Below, piece by piece: positions 31,566 to 39,707 of a stretch of 44,616 bases of DNA (positions are counted from its first letter, which is position 1; the number at the start of each line of letters is the position of its first letter). Under the pieces are notes generated by a model. The model was not told the DNA's origin. It did not search any database and was given only the letters and a program-made list of their open reading frames with translations. A program made the position numbers and the translations under genes. The stretch covers positions 1 through 44,616 of the IMG/VR virus record IMGVR_UViG_3300049203_000200. One strand, given 5' to 3'. Origin of the DNA: a virus.

Positions 31566-33854
31566 TCACTGATCCTCCTCCGGATAGACCCAGATCCGTG
31601 GATTCTCGACCGGCAGCGGACCTCCTGACTGCGGACATTTGAAGTGGCTCGGCAGGACATCGAGCATGTCGCGATGCAACTCACCGGTGTCCCCATCGGC
31701 GACCTCATCGGTCCCGGGAAAGGCCATGCCTTCGGTGCACATGAAGCCGAACTTGGATGTCGTCCCGCCCAGGCCATAGGAGGCGCCCTCGCGCACGAAT
31801 TTGATGTAGCCCTTGGTCGCGAGCACGCTGATACGGTCCCGGATGGTGTGCTTGCCGCCAAGACCTGCCTGGTTTTCGAATTTCTCGGCAAACTGCGTCG
31901 AGGTGTACAGCCGTCCAGCCGCAGCCTCGTCGAGCAGGATCCCGAGAATTACGTCATGCTTACGCACGCGTTCGGCATCCAGGAGGCCACCGATTTCCTG
32001 GCGTACCAGCCGGTCATTATTGGCATCCACCTCCATCCACTGCCCGCCACGCTTGTCGATCAGCATCGGCTCAAGGGCCGGGCCGTTGCGCAGTTCGATC
32101 TCGAGCCGTCGCTCGCCGCGGCCTTCCAGCGGACGATGCATGATGATGCCTGAGGTATAGAAACCGCGCAGCGAACTCGCACCGGACAGCGCCTGGAACG
32201 GATCCTCCCCCACCTGCTTCTTCGTCAGCTTCTTGGTATGGTGAGCGAGGATCAAGCCTGCGTCAGGTGCGGCAGCGTCACGCAGGGCCTCGACCCGCTG
32301 CTGCAGGAAAAACAGCATGGCGGCATTGTCGTTTTCCCCACCGCCCTCGGGGCCGCCGTCGAACACATTACGAATGGGATCGATGCAGATGATGTCTGGC
32401 GGCGCGTCCGGAAAATACCTGGCGATCGCGTCGCTCGCGAGCGCGACGCCCTTTTCGTCAAGCAAGAGGTTCAGTTTTGGCGTCACGATGAGATTATCCC
32501 GCGCCGCCGCCAAAACCTGCTGATCGAGGCGGATCGCCTGCAATCGTTCGCGCAGATAATGGTACTGTATCTCGGCCTGAAGGTAGAAAATCCGCAGCGG
32601 CCGAGGGGGCGTGAACCGCAAAAATGGCCGACCAGCTGCCAGGTGCACGAGCATGCAGATCAAAAAATCGCTCTTGCCCACCTTGGGTGCGCCGCCCACA
32701 ACCAGCATGCCGCCGGGGGTCAAAACGCGAGGGGCGATGATATCGTCGGGCATCGGGCCGCTGTCATCAAGCAGCGCACCCAGCGATAAGGCTGGCAGCG
32801 ACCGAGGTGCGCGGGCGACAGTCACAGCGGCCGCGGGCCCGTTGCGCTCATAATGGCGCTTCGAAATGCGATCGGCTTCCTCACGCAGCCGCTCAAGTGG
32901 CCAGCTGGGCCGCAGCATGGCGGCATTGAACTCGCAGATTGCCTCCCAGCCTTCCGTCTTGCTGAGCCGACCCTCATGGACCATCCGCACGTAGTGACCG
33001 ATTGCAGCGCTTGCGCCGTCAAACCGTGTCCACGCATCTTCACCACCTTCACGCACCGGATTGGTCAGGATCGTGTCGAGGGAAGGTTTTGATGTCGATG
33101 GATGGATAGCGGCAATGAGTCCCGGCAGCATCGGCATCGCGGTGACGGCTGCGGCCACCTCTTGGAGGTGGGCTTCGTTCGCGCCCCGGTGATGCAGAAT
33201 GTTTACGAGGCGCCGTTCGCCACCTTTCCGGTATATGCTGCCTGCGACGCGGATCGGCTGATGGGCCGACCGGAAGGATAGATCGCCACCGACCTTACCA
33301 GCGATTTCGCCGCGCACCCGGCACAGGAGCGCGATATCGTCGCCCGCTGCTGGTTCCGACAGCCGCCAGTAGAGGTGCAACTTGCACTGCCCCTCAGTGG
33401 TCAGCCCGCCAGACGCGATCTCGAGCGTCGGCTCCCCGAGATGAAGCGCAAGGTGATCCCGCTTGGCATTGATGTCACCATGGTCGAGATCGACGAGGAT
33501 CGTCTGCATTTGCCGGACATCAGCGGCCTTCGCCTGTCCGGTCTCCGCGACGGTACCCGGCAAGACAAACACGCCCATTCCCGCATCGGCGGCCAACCGC
33601 GAAAAGTCCGCGATTTTGGAAGCGGCTGCAGCGTCTGCAGGCGTCCAGATGGTCTGCGGCGCGCGGTTCAAATCCTGACCCTTGTCGACATACGCACGCA
33701 CGGGGATGAGGCCGTCGCAGTGGCCGCAGACTACATCGATGAACGTCGCGATTTGCGCCGGATCGGGAATGGCGGGGGTGCCGCCTAGCGGCTGAGAAAA
33801 ATGACGATCCACAGGACCTGCTCCGCCGGAAGGGTCGCCAAGAAGATGTGGCAA
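31566..33854 (-). CDS. Phage replication protein: RepB-type primase with RepA-like helicase
   Basis: A 762-residue protein. The N-terminal part resembles RepB-like primases: ILVDLDHGD near residue 118 and SGGLTTEGQCKLHLYWRLSE with the expected His. A RecA-like ATPase (AAA_25/RepA type) follows: VVGGAPKVGKSDFLICML (Walker A) near 383, DIICIDPIRNVF (Walker B) near 490 and GLILAHHTKKL near 535. The C-terminus is a winged-helix-like region. It would prime and unwind phage DNA, probably at the iterons just downstream. The longest frame begins with TTG at 33854; GTG at 33812 has GGAG at good distance and may be the true start. Confidence 0.85.
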   Translation of the reverse strand: MPHLLGDPSGGAGPVDRHFSQPLGGTPAIPDPAQIATFIDVVCGHCDGLIPVRAYVDKGQDLNRAPQTIWTPADAAAASKIADFSRLAADAGMGVFVLPGTVAETGQAKAADVRQMQTILVDLDHGDINAKRDHLALHLGEPTLEIASGGLTTEGQCKLHLYWRLSEPAAGDDIALLCRVRGEIAGKVGGDLSFRSAHQPIRVAGSIYRKGGERRLVNILHHRGANEAHLQEVAAAVTAMPMLPGLIAAIHPSTSKPSLDTILTNPVREGGEDAWTRFDGASAAIGHYVRMVHEGRLSKTEGWEAICEFNAAMLRPSWPLERLREEADRISKRHYERNGPAAAVTVARAPRSLPALSLGALLDDSGPMPDDIIAPRVLTPGGMLVVGGAPKVGKSDFLICMLVHLAAGRPFLRFTPPRPLRIFYLQAEIQYHYLRERLQAIRLDQQVLAAARDNLIVTPKLNLLLDEKGVALASDAIARYFPDAPPDIICIDPIRNVFDGGPEGGGENDNAAMLFFLQQRVEALRDAAAPDAGLILAHHTKKLTKKQVGEDPFQALSGASSLRGFYTSGIIMHRPLEGRGERRLEIELRNGPALEPMLIDKRGGQWMEVDANNDRLVRQEIGGLLDAERVRKHDVILGILLDEAAAGRLYTSTQFAEKFENQAGLGGKHTIRDRISVLATKGYIKFVREGASYGLGGTTSKFGFMCTEGMAFPGTDEVADGDTGELHRDMLDVLPSHFKCPQSGGPLPVENPRIWVYPEEDQ

Positions 33855-33860
33855 CGCACG

Positions 33861-34064
33861 CTACAGCGCTCCCGGATTCTGGCGCGCCGTGCGGTCGCGC
33901 AACTGTTCTGCCTCGAACGCCTCGACGTCCTCAAGGCGGTAAACCACGCGGCCGCCGAGCTTGACGAACTGCGGCCCTTCGCCGACCCAACGCCAGCGCT
34001 CGAGCGTGCGGTGGGAGATATTCCAGCGATCAGCGAGATCGATCTGATTGAGGTGCTTTGTCAT
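33861..34064 (-). CDS. Excisionase/AlpA-type helix-turn-helix protein
   Basis: A 67-residue protein beginning MTKHLNQIDLADRWNISHRT with LERWRWVGEGPQFVKLGGRV and VYRLEDVEAFEAEQ. This is the HTH_17 (MerR-like excisionase) pattern: a helix-turn-helix followed by a beta wing. Such proteins direct excision or activate early genes. It lies seven bases before the longest replication ORF and is probably cotranscribed with it. No other prophage regulator was recognised. Confidence 0.82.
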   Translation of the reverse strand: MTKHLNQIDLADRWNISHRTLERWRWVGEGPQFVKLGGRVVYRLEDVEAFEAEQLRDRTARQNPGAL

Positions 34065-34261
34065 GATACCACTCCGTTGAACCGAGGTTTCCCGGGCTTC
34101 GAGGAGCCCCTTGGAAGTACGTCGATTTTCGTTGGAGTGGGCGTTTCGCGATATAATCAGCGCCGAAATTAGTTGTGACGTTCACCCACTATGAATCTCC
34201 AGGATTCCGGGGGCGTGCGCATCATGGCTGTGACATGGGCGTGCTTGCGATGTGACATCGC

Positions 34262-36109
34262 TTATTTTCGCAGCAGGTCACCCAGCGAAATTTCTTGAAG
34301 CCCCGGGTTGATTCGATAGCCTTTCCCGGGCTGGTTCTCGATGATATCGTTCTCATCAAAGGGCAGCCCTTGGCCGAGAACGATATCCTCGGTGATTGCC
34401 TTGCGCAGGCGGTTTACCTGCTGGCGAAGCGATTGATCTGTGAGACTGAGCTTATTAGCCAGATCCAGCGCCTGGATGGATGCAACTTCGTGGCCATCCG
34501 ACTTGCCCTCCCGGAACATGGGAAGCAGCGCCTCGAAAAGCTCAAAACTTTTCCCTTCCAGCACAACGTCGCCTCGGAACCTGATCTTGCGCGCGCTCGC
34601 ATCGACCGCGAATTCACAGACAGGTGCTGCGAGCCGATCCACAAACGTCCGGGCTTCTTCCTGATAGCCAGATGGCTCGGCTATTTCGATCCGGTTCTGA
34701 TTAAACAGCATGGCAAGCAAGGACCCAGCTGGAAGCCCGCCGCTCGTCAATTGAGGAAGGTGTGCCGCGACACCGCTGTTGAGCACTCCTATGACGTCCT
34801 CATGATGCCGCATGTACATCTCGTATATGCGGTCGGCCGCTTGGTCCCTCGGTGTGTCATGGAGGTGGTCGAGCGCGGAAACGATTTCCGGATATTCGCC
34901 AATAAACCGGTTTCTGGGGGTGTCCCGAAAATCCCGAAAGAACTTCACATACGCTGCTGCCATCCGCACGTCGCGATCGTGAGTACGGTCGCCGGTCAGG
35001 AGATCCACGCCGTAGAGACCGGAAGCCTCCATATTGCCCAGGCCGGCGGCAAGCACGGCGAACCGGCGATCGATGCATTGCGAGCACACCCCGCAATGAG
35101 GGCGCTTTATCGACATGACACGTGGACGAGTGCAGCTATTCGTTTGGGCAAGCAACTCGCCCGCGCCATACGCGTCAATCTTCCGAACTATCTCGGTTTT
35201 GGTCAGCCATTGAAATGGTGTCCGGACAATGATCTCTCGTTCAAGCAGCGATGAGAAGAACGTCTCGAAACCCCGGATTACTCTGGGATGCGTGGTCCGG
35301 GTGGCTCGAGCTCCCAGGACGTCCCCGGCAATCGGAATATTCAGGCTGACCACCCCGTTCTCGTAAAATGTGATTTCATCTTTGCCGAACATCCTGGCGA
35401 CAACGACACCTAGTGCTGCGAACAGGAAAGACCTTGTGCGCTGCGTATATTCGACAGGGACTGAGCCCGTGTTTGTGATGTTCACCGGAACGAAGAAGAG
35501 TCGCGGACCGCAAGCGCGTTGGTTCAGCGCGTCAACCAGCTGCTTTTGAATATTGAATATCTTGGGTGCTGAATGGTGACCGACCAGCACCATTTTTTTA
35601 CCTTCTGCCTGCGCTTCGATCACCCCGGCGAATGAATCCAGCCCGCCCGAAAAGAGGGCTATTTCATCGGGCTGATCGGCACGATCGGTGAGGTCGGAGA
35701 AGTAGGCTTCGCTCGCCGCCAACGGGGACTGCGCCCGGACAAACTCAAATGTATAGTGGTCGTCCGCCAGGAAGCCGAGCATATCCGCCAGACCGTCCCG
35801 AACTTCCTGACGCTGCCAGATGCTATGTGCGCGTACCGGAATTCGAAAGACCATCTCACGGCGCCAGTCGGTGCCATAGTCGGTCAGAAATTCTGAACCA
35901 CGGCGCGTCTGCTGATCTGCGCAATAGACATAGGCCGCGACCTCAAGCAGATCGAGCAGGACATCGGGGATATCGCTGACCAGCGCCTTGCTGATATCTG
36001 TGATCCGGAGATTTATGTTCCTAGCTGCCCCTTGCACATCCAGTGCCCGGCGGTCGCCTCCCAGCGTCGAGACGACATCCAGACCCCCGCAGGCGAATTC
36101 AAACCCCAC
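34262..36109 (-). CDS. QueC-like PP-loop enzyme fused to an OmpR-type winged helix
   Basis: About 615 residues. After a roughly 150-residue N-terminal region comes an ATP pyrophosphatase domain with an intact PP-loop (ALFSGGLDSFAGVIEA), as in 7-cyano-7-deazaguanine synthase QueC, and near residue 337 a complete four-cysteine zinc site (NSC ... HCGVCSQCIDRR) of the QueC type. The last 100 residues (VLEGKSFELFEALLPMFREG, SLRQQVNRLRKAITEDI, PGKGYRINP) match the OmpR/PhoB winged-helix DNA-binding domain. QueC makes preQ0 from carboxy-deazaguanine, ATP and ammonia; QueC relatives in defence (QatC, CBASS Cap9) modify other targets. GTG at 36109 has AAAGGG nine bases upstream; GTG at 36139 is an alternative. 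It overlaps the preceding gene. Confidence 0.82.
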   Translation of the reverse strand: MGFEFACGGLDVVSTLGGDRRALDVQGAARNINLRITDISKALVSDIPDVLLDLLEVAAYVYCADQQTRRGSEFLTDYGTDWRREMVFRIPVRAHSIWQRQEVRDGLADMLGFLADDHYTFEFVRAQSPLAASEAYFSDLTDRADQPDEIALFSGGLDSFAGVIEAQAEGKKMVLVGHHSAPKIFNIQKQLVDALNQRACGPRLFFVPVNITNTGSVPVEYTQRTRSFLFAALGVVVARMFGKDEITFYENGVVSLNIPIAGDVLGARATRTTHPRVIRGFETFFSSLLEREIIVRTPFQWLTKTEIVRKIDAYGAGELLAQTNSCTRPRVMSIKRPHCGVCSQCIDRRFAVLAAGLGNMEASGLYGVDLLTGDRTHDRDVRMAAAYVKFFRDFRDTPRNRFIGEYPEIVSALDHLHDTPRDQAADRIYEMYMRHHEDVIGVLNSGVAAHLPQLTSGGLPAGSLLAMLFNQNRIEIAEPSGYQEEARTFVDRLAAPVCEFAVDASARKIRFRGDVVLEGKSFELFEALLPMFREGKSDGHEVASIQALDLANKLSLTDQSLRQQVNRLRKAITEDIVLGQGLPFDENDIIENQPGKGYRINPGLQEISLGDLLRK

Positions 36110-36893
36110 CGGACGATGCCCTTTCTGCCAATTCCGCACTTATCTTCTTCAAGGCGAAGGAAGCGAAGTTGCGCGTCTGCAAACGTGAGATCTGTCGGTC
36201 TTTGACGTATACGTTCTTTGCCAGCCAATCTTTCGAGAAACCGCGCATGATGAGCGTCGACTCTTCACAATGACGACGAACAGAACGATTGAGAAGTGAC
36301 ATGTCGCCAAGCGAATGTGCCAGTTTGTCCCTGCCAATATGCTTGGGCCACTCCCGGTCCAGGTAGTAGAGGATGTTGCGCTCTGTCAGCTTCGTGAAAA
36401 ACCGTTGGGCAAGTTCACCAAACTTGTCCGGTGAAGCCAAGGTAGCCAGCGTCGTCCTCTCGTCGTCACCGCCTGCCTGCCAAAGAGATGGAAGCCGCTC
36501 CTGCGCCACTTCATAGAGGGCTGCAATCCCGGCTTGGCGCGACATCTCGCCCAAATCGGTGATGTGCGTGTCGGCCCGACGAATGACCTTTTCGATAGCG
36601 GCGTCAAAGCCGATCACCACATCCAACAGGGACGGAGCTGGCGGGCCTTCAATTCCAATCACTTTGAGAGCAGCAGCGAAATCAGCGGATTTTGCGGCCT
36701 GTGGAATTTTGATTAACAACCAGCACACCTCGACGAACGCTGCATCAGTTGCTGCTCGCTTCAGGGCCTTTTCAGTTGCCTTGTAGATGGCATTCGCCAG
36801 CTGCCCGACGTCGACGTCTCCGGCGGCGAGATAGGCAACGATATCTTTCCATTTCCGAGATGCCGGCAATTTGCCAAGCCTGACGTGCCCCAT
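36099..36893 (-). CDS. Unknown protein coupled to the QueC-like gene
   Basis: A 264-residue protein beginning MGHVRLGKLPASRKWKDIVA. It is mostly helical (VGQLANAIYKATEKALKRAA, LLDVVIGFDAAIEKVIRRAD), with an aromatic segment FFTKLTERNILYYLDREWPK and conserved-looking histidines and cysteines (RRHCEESTLIMRGFSKDWLA). No catalytic motif is evident. I recall similar proteins starting MGHIRLG-LP as a family of unknown function, but could not check. AGGGGGG precedes the ATG by five bases. Its end overlaps the QueC-like gene by about 11 bases, so the two are very probably made together and act together. Confidence 0.72.
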   Translation of the reverse strand: MGHVRLGKLPASRKWKDIVAYLAAGDVDVGQLANAIYKATEKALKRAATDAAFVEVCWLLIKIPQAAKSADFAAALKVIGIEGPPAPSLLDVVIGFDAAIEKVIRRADTHITDLGEMSRQAGIAALYEVAQERLPSLWQAGGDDERTTLATLASPDKFGELAQRFFTKLTERNILYYLDREWPKHIGRDKLAHSLGDMSLLNRSVRRHCEESTLIMRGFSKDWLAKNVYVKDRQISRLQTRNFASFALKKISAELAERASSGGV

Positions 36894-36932
36894 GGATGCC
36901 CCCCTGTCGCTAAAACCAAGCGATCAGGACAC

Positions 36933-36960
36933 AAGCTATCCATTTGTTGTTTTCTTTCAA
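36933..36960 (-). promoter_or_regulatory. Candidate promoter of the QueC cargo operon
   Basis: On the minus strand TTGAAA (36960-36955) is followed by 16 bases and TAGCTT (36938-36933). The -35 box matches five of six consensus bases, the -10 box only three. It would start transcription about 33 bases upstream of the ATG at 36893. Confidence 0.3.
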
Positions 36961-37218
36961 TCATTACCGTGGTCATCAGCGCATCGCTCGTGGCATCCCG
37001 CCTGATTTCGTCCGAGACCTCGAAGGGCAATCCGCCCGTCGGCACCGTAGTGGAGCCTTGGTGCAGTTCAGCAGCCGACCATTCTTGATACATAGAGCTC
37101 GCCGCAAACGGCGCCCCTTGCTTCGACCACGGCCACCGCGAATCAAATTGCGCAGATTTTCTTGCCGTCCGTTCTGCGGCCTTGGACAGTGCGGTGCTCG
37201 AACATCGAACCATTTCTC

Positions 37219-37365
37219 ATGATTTCGCAAGAACACGACAACTATATGATATTGCTTGTTTCTATGATCGTCGCGCTTACCGTTTTGGCAATCAACCTCA
37301 ATTGCGAACGGTCTCAATGCCCAGCCAGACATCCAAACCAAATGGCCTTTGCCCGACCAAAATGA
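37219..37365 (+). CDS. Possible small membrane protein, 48 residues
   Basis: The frame reads MISQEHDNYMILLVSMIVAL, then TVLAINL and a cysteine-containing tail ending FARPK. Residues 10-27 would form one membrane helix. Its TGA overlaps the ATG of the next gene (ATGA), which favours translation, but no ribosome site is clear. It lies in a 468-base gap (36894-37361) that otherwise holds only the cargo promoter and no recognised gene. Confidence 0.25.
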   Translation: MISQEHDNYMILLVSMIVALTVLAINLNCERSQCPARHPNQMAFARPK

Positions 37366-37535
37366 CAACTGACGCCCGACTGTCCGAGTTGGGCAGGATA
37401 CTCGCTGCCGGCGTCCTGCGCATGGCGGACAAGTCCAGTTTTATATCTGCCGACTGCGGAGATAGTTCACTCGCAATCCTGCCCACCAGGAGCGTCAGTT
37501 GTTCCCGGGCACGAGCCCGGATTGGAGGACGATAA
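37362..37535 (+). CDS. Small conserved ORF ahead of the DUF2924-recombinase module
   Basis: A 57-residue protein beginning MTTDARLSELGRILAAGVLR and continuing with KSSFISADCGDSSLAILPTR. Short proteins of the form ...AAGLLRL...KSS...GESSLD... regularly precede DUF2924 and recombinase genes in alphaproteobacteria; their role is unknown. Its TAA overlaps the next ATG (TAATG). Confidence 0.6.
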   Translation: MTTDARLSELGRILAAGVLRMADKSSFISADCGDSSLAILPTRSVSCSRARARIGGR

Positions 37536-38014
37536 TGCAAATTCAGACAATGAAGGTAGCGGCAGGCAACGCCCAGGTGCTGGCCAGGCTGGCCGCGCTG
37601 AAGGCGGTGACGGTCGGGGAGCTGAAAACCGAATGGCAAACCTTGATGGGATCGGCCGCGCCCAACAACAGCCGATCGTTTCTAGAGCAGCGGCTGGCCT
37701 ACAGAATCCAGGAGCTGACCTGGGGCGGGCTGGCCAAGCCGGTCACCCGGCTGCTTGATGCCTTGGCCGACGAGGTCGAGGGCAAGAAGGTGAGGAAGTT
37801 GGTGATCAGCGACCCACGCAATCCGGTCATCGGTACGAGGCTGGTGCGCGAATGGGATGGGGCGGAGCACGTCATCACCGTGATGAAGGACGGGTTCAAC
37901 TGGCAGGGCCGCCGCTACAAGTCGCTGTCGGCGGTCGCCCGCGACATCACCGGCACACGCTGGAACGGCTATCGCTTCTTCGGCCTGCGTGAAGCCAGGG
38001 GAGACGCACGATGA
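37535..38014 (+). CDS. DUF2924 protein of the recombinase module
   Basis: A 159-residue DUF2924 protein: AVTVGELKTEWQTLMGSAAP, FLEQRLAYRIQELTWGGLAK, GTRLVREWDGAEHVITVMKD and GFNWQGRRYKSLSAVARDIT then GTRWNGYRFFGLR. The family always accompanies large serine recombinases in this setting and its C-terminal part looks DNA-binding, so a recombination directionality or accessory role is plausible but unproven. GGAGGA lies five bases before the ATG at 37535. It overlaps the recombinase gene by ATGA. Confidence 0.85.
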   Translation: MQIQTMKVAAGNAQVLARLAALKAVTVGELKTEWQTLMGSAAPNNSRSFLEQRLAYRIQELTWGGLAKPVTRLLDALADEVEGKKVRKLVISDPRNPVIGTRLVREWDGAEHVITVMKDGFNWQGRRYKSLSAVARDITGTRWNGYRFFGLREARGDAR

Positions 38015-39330
38015 CGGAGATGACCCCCCGGCGCCGTCTGCGCTGCGCCATCTACACCCGCAAATCGAGCGAGGAAGGGTTGGACATGGAGTTCAACAGC
38101 CTCGATGCGCAGCGCGAATCCTGCGAGGCCTACGTTACCAGCCAGCGCGCCGAAGGCTGGGCCCTGATGCGCGAACGCTATGATGACGGCGGGTTCTCGG
38201 GCGGGACGCTCGATCGCCCGGGGCTGAAAACCCTGATCGAGGATATCGAGGCCGGGCTTGTCGACGTGATCGTGGTCTACAAGATCGACCGCCTCAGCCG
38301 TTCGCTGATGGATTTTGCCAAGCTGGTCGAGGTGTTCGACCGGCACGGGGTCACGTTCGTGTCGGTCACGCAGGCCTTCAACACGACCACCAGCATGGGG
38401 CGGCTGACGCTCAACATCCTGCTGTCGTTCGCCCAGTTCGAACGCGAGGTCACCGGCGAACGGATCCGCGACAAGTTCGCTGCCAGCCGCGCAAAAGGCA
38501 TGTGGATGGGCGGCTTCGTGCCGATGGGGTATGATGTGGTCGACCGCAAGCTCATCGTCAATGAAGCCGAGACGGCCACGGTCCGCCATATGTTTGAGCG
38601 GTTTGTCGAGCTGGGCTCCGCTACGACGCTGACGCGAGAGCTGGTGGCAAATGGCACCCTCAACAAGCGCGGCAAACCCATCGACAAGGGGTTCCTCTAC
38701 AAATTGTTCCGCAACCGGGTTTATCTCGGCGAGGCAGTCCACAAGGGCACCAGCTATCCCGGCGAACATCAGGCCATCATCACGCCCGAACTCTGGGATC
38801 AGGTGCATTCCATCCTGCAGGAGAGTCCCCGGGAACGGGCGGCCAACACCCGCGCCCAGACTCCGGCGCTGCTCAAGGGACTGATATTCACCGTCACCGG
38901 CATTGCCATGACGCCGACCGCCACCAAGAAGGGCAGCCGCCATTATCGCTACTATACCTCGATGGACGCCATCCGGAATCGCGCCGGTGAAGGCACCGAC
39001 AGGTTTGTCCGCCTGAACGCCGGGATGGTGGAGAATGCCGTAGTCCAACACATCCGGTCTCTGCTGCGCACCCCCGAGGTCGCGGCCCGGGCAGTGGAAG
39101 CCGCGCTCCGGATTGACCCGGACCTCGCCGAGCGTGATGTCGTCGCCGCGCTGTCGGGCTTTGACGGGCTGTGGGAATCGCTGTTCCCGGCCGAGCAGGC
39201 TCGTATCGCACGGCTGCTCATCGAGCGGGTCACGGTCAGCTCTGATGGCATGGCAGTGGATTTGCGCACCGAGGGGCTCGGGTCGGTCATCCGCGAGATG
39301 GTCACGCCGAAACAGGAGTTGGCAGCATGA
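38011..39330 (+). CDS. Large serine recombinase (probable prophage integrase)
   Basis: A 439-residue recombinase. The resolvase domain has AIYTRKSSEEGLDMEFNSLD with the nucleophile Ser 19 in Y-x-R-x-S, and VVYKIDRLSRSLMDFAKLVE and LLSFAQFEREVTGERIRDKF. The recombinase domain follows (GFLYKLFRNRVYLGEAVHKG, ELWDQVHSILQES), with a LLKGLIFTVTGIAMTPT segment replacing the cysteine zinc ribbon of other groups. Such enzymes integrate DNA by recombining short attP and attB sites through a Ser-DNA intermediate. It is the only recombinase in the window and is probably the prophage integrase. Confidence 0.92.
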   Translation: MTEMTPRRRLRCAIYTRKSSEEGLDMEFNSLDAQRESCEAYVTSQRAEGWALMRERYDDGGFSGGTLDRPGLKTLIEDIEAGLVDVIVVYKIDRLSRSLMDFAKLVEVFDRHGVTFVSVTQAFNTTTSMGRLTLNILLSFAQFEREVTGERIRDKFAASRAKGMWMGGFVPMGYDVVDRKLIVNEAETATVRHMFERFVELGSATTLTRELVANGTLNKRGKPIDKGFLYKLFRNRVYLGEAVHKGTSYPGEHQAIITPELWDQVHSILQESPRERAANTRAQTPALLKGLIFTVTGIAMTPTATKKGSRHYRYYTSMDAIRNRAGEGTDRFVRLNAGMVENAVVQHIRSLLRTPEVAARAVEAALRIDPDLAERDVVAALSGFDGLWESLFPAEQARIARLLIERVTVSSDGMAVDLRTEGLGSVIREMVTPKQELAA

Positions 39331-39707
39331 GCGCACTCACCACCATGCGGGTCTTCATCCCGCTCACCCTCCGCAAGCGCAACGGGCGACCAAAGATCCT
39401 GCCCCCGGCGGATATGATGCCGACCAACGACGGCGGCGTGGACCCGCATGTGCTGAAGGCGATCGCCAAGGCGTGGAGCTGGCGGCGGAAGCTGGAGAGC
39501 GGCGCGGCAGCGACCATCCAGGATGTCGCCCAAGCCGAGGATATCTCGGACCGCTATGTCGGTCGAATGCTGAGGCTGGCTTATTTGGGGCCGGCTGTAC
39601 TGGAAAAACTGCTGGTCCAGCGCGTGCCCCCGGCGGTGTCGATCAAGGATTTGGCGATGGCGGCGGAGTTGCCGTGGGCGGAGCAGGAGGCGGCGGTATT
39701 TGGCTGA
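39327..39707 (+). CDS. HTH accessory protein of the recombinase module
   Basis: A 126-residue protein beginning MSALTTMRVFIPLTLRKRNG, with VLKAIAKAWSWRRKLESGAA and TIQDVAQAEDISDRYVGRML, a helix-turn-helix-like segment, then VSIKDLAMAAELPW. Proteins of this kind follow DUF2924-associated recombinases; a DNA-binding regulatory or directionality role is likely but unproven. ATGA overlap with the recombinase stop. Confidence 0.78.
   Translation: MSALTTMRVFIPLTLRKRNGRPKILPPADMMPTNDGGVDPHVLKAIAKAWSWRRKLESGAAATIQDVAQAEDISDRYVGRMLRLAYLGPAVLEKLLVQRVPPAVSIKDLAMAAELPWAEQEAAVFG

Larger units (their letters stand above)
9480..39707. mobile_element. HK97-type prophage with serine recombinase module and QueC cargo
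   Basis: The segment holds a contiguous minus-strand set of head, tail and packaging genes in siphovirus order, replication genes, and at the high-coordinate end a plus-strand large serine recombinase module that probably integrates the element. The limits given are gene limits, not attachment sites: I found no direct repeat flanking the element by eye. No lysis genes and no CI-type repressor were recognised, so it may be defective or may use unfamiliar proteins. Confidence 0.65.

Noticed and set aside
34152-34157. Perfect TATAAT on the plus strand between the HTH gene and the QueC-like gene
   Set aside because: No acceptable -35 box lies 16-18 bases upstream, and transcription from it would run antisense into the QueC-like gene.
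34262-36893. Assignment as a canonical QatABCD or CBASS operon
   Set aside because: No QatA ATPase, QatD TatD-like nuclease, CD-NTase or effector gene is adjacent; only a QueC-like gene and one unknown gene are present.
36761-37213. Minus-strand open frame of 150 codons upstream of the QueC cargo operon
   Set aside because: It overlaps the 264-residue gene by more than 130 bases in another frame, has no ribosome site, and its sequence matches nothing recognisable. A decayed gene fragment cannot be excluded.
37969-39336. Long minus-strand open frame (455 codons) opposite the serine recombinase
   Set aside because: It mirrors the recombinase codon pattern, has no recognisable domain, and the plus-strand gene has clear catalytic motifs. 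Similar antisense frames opposite hsdM, hsdR, the tape measure gene and the QueC-like gene were dismissed for the same reason.
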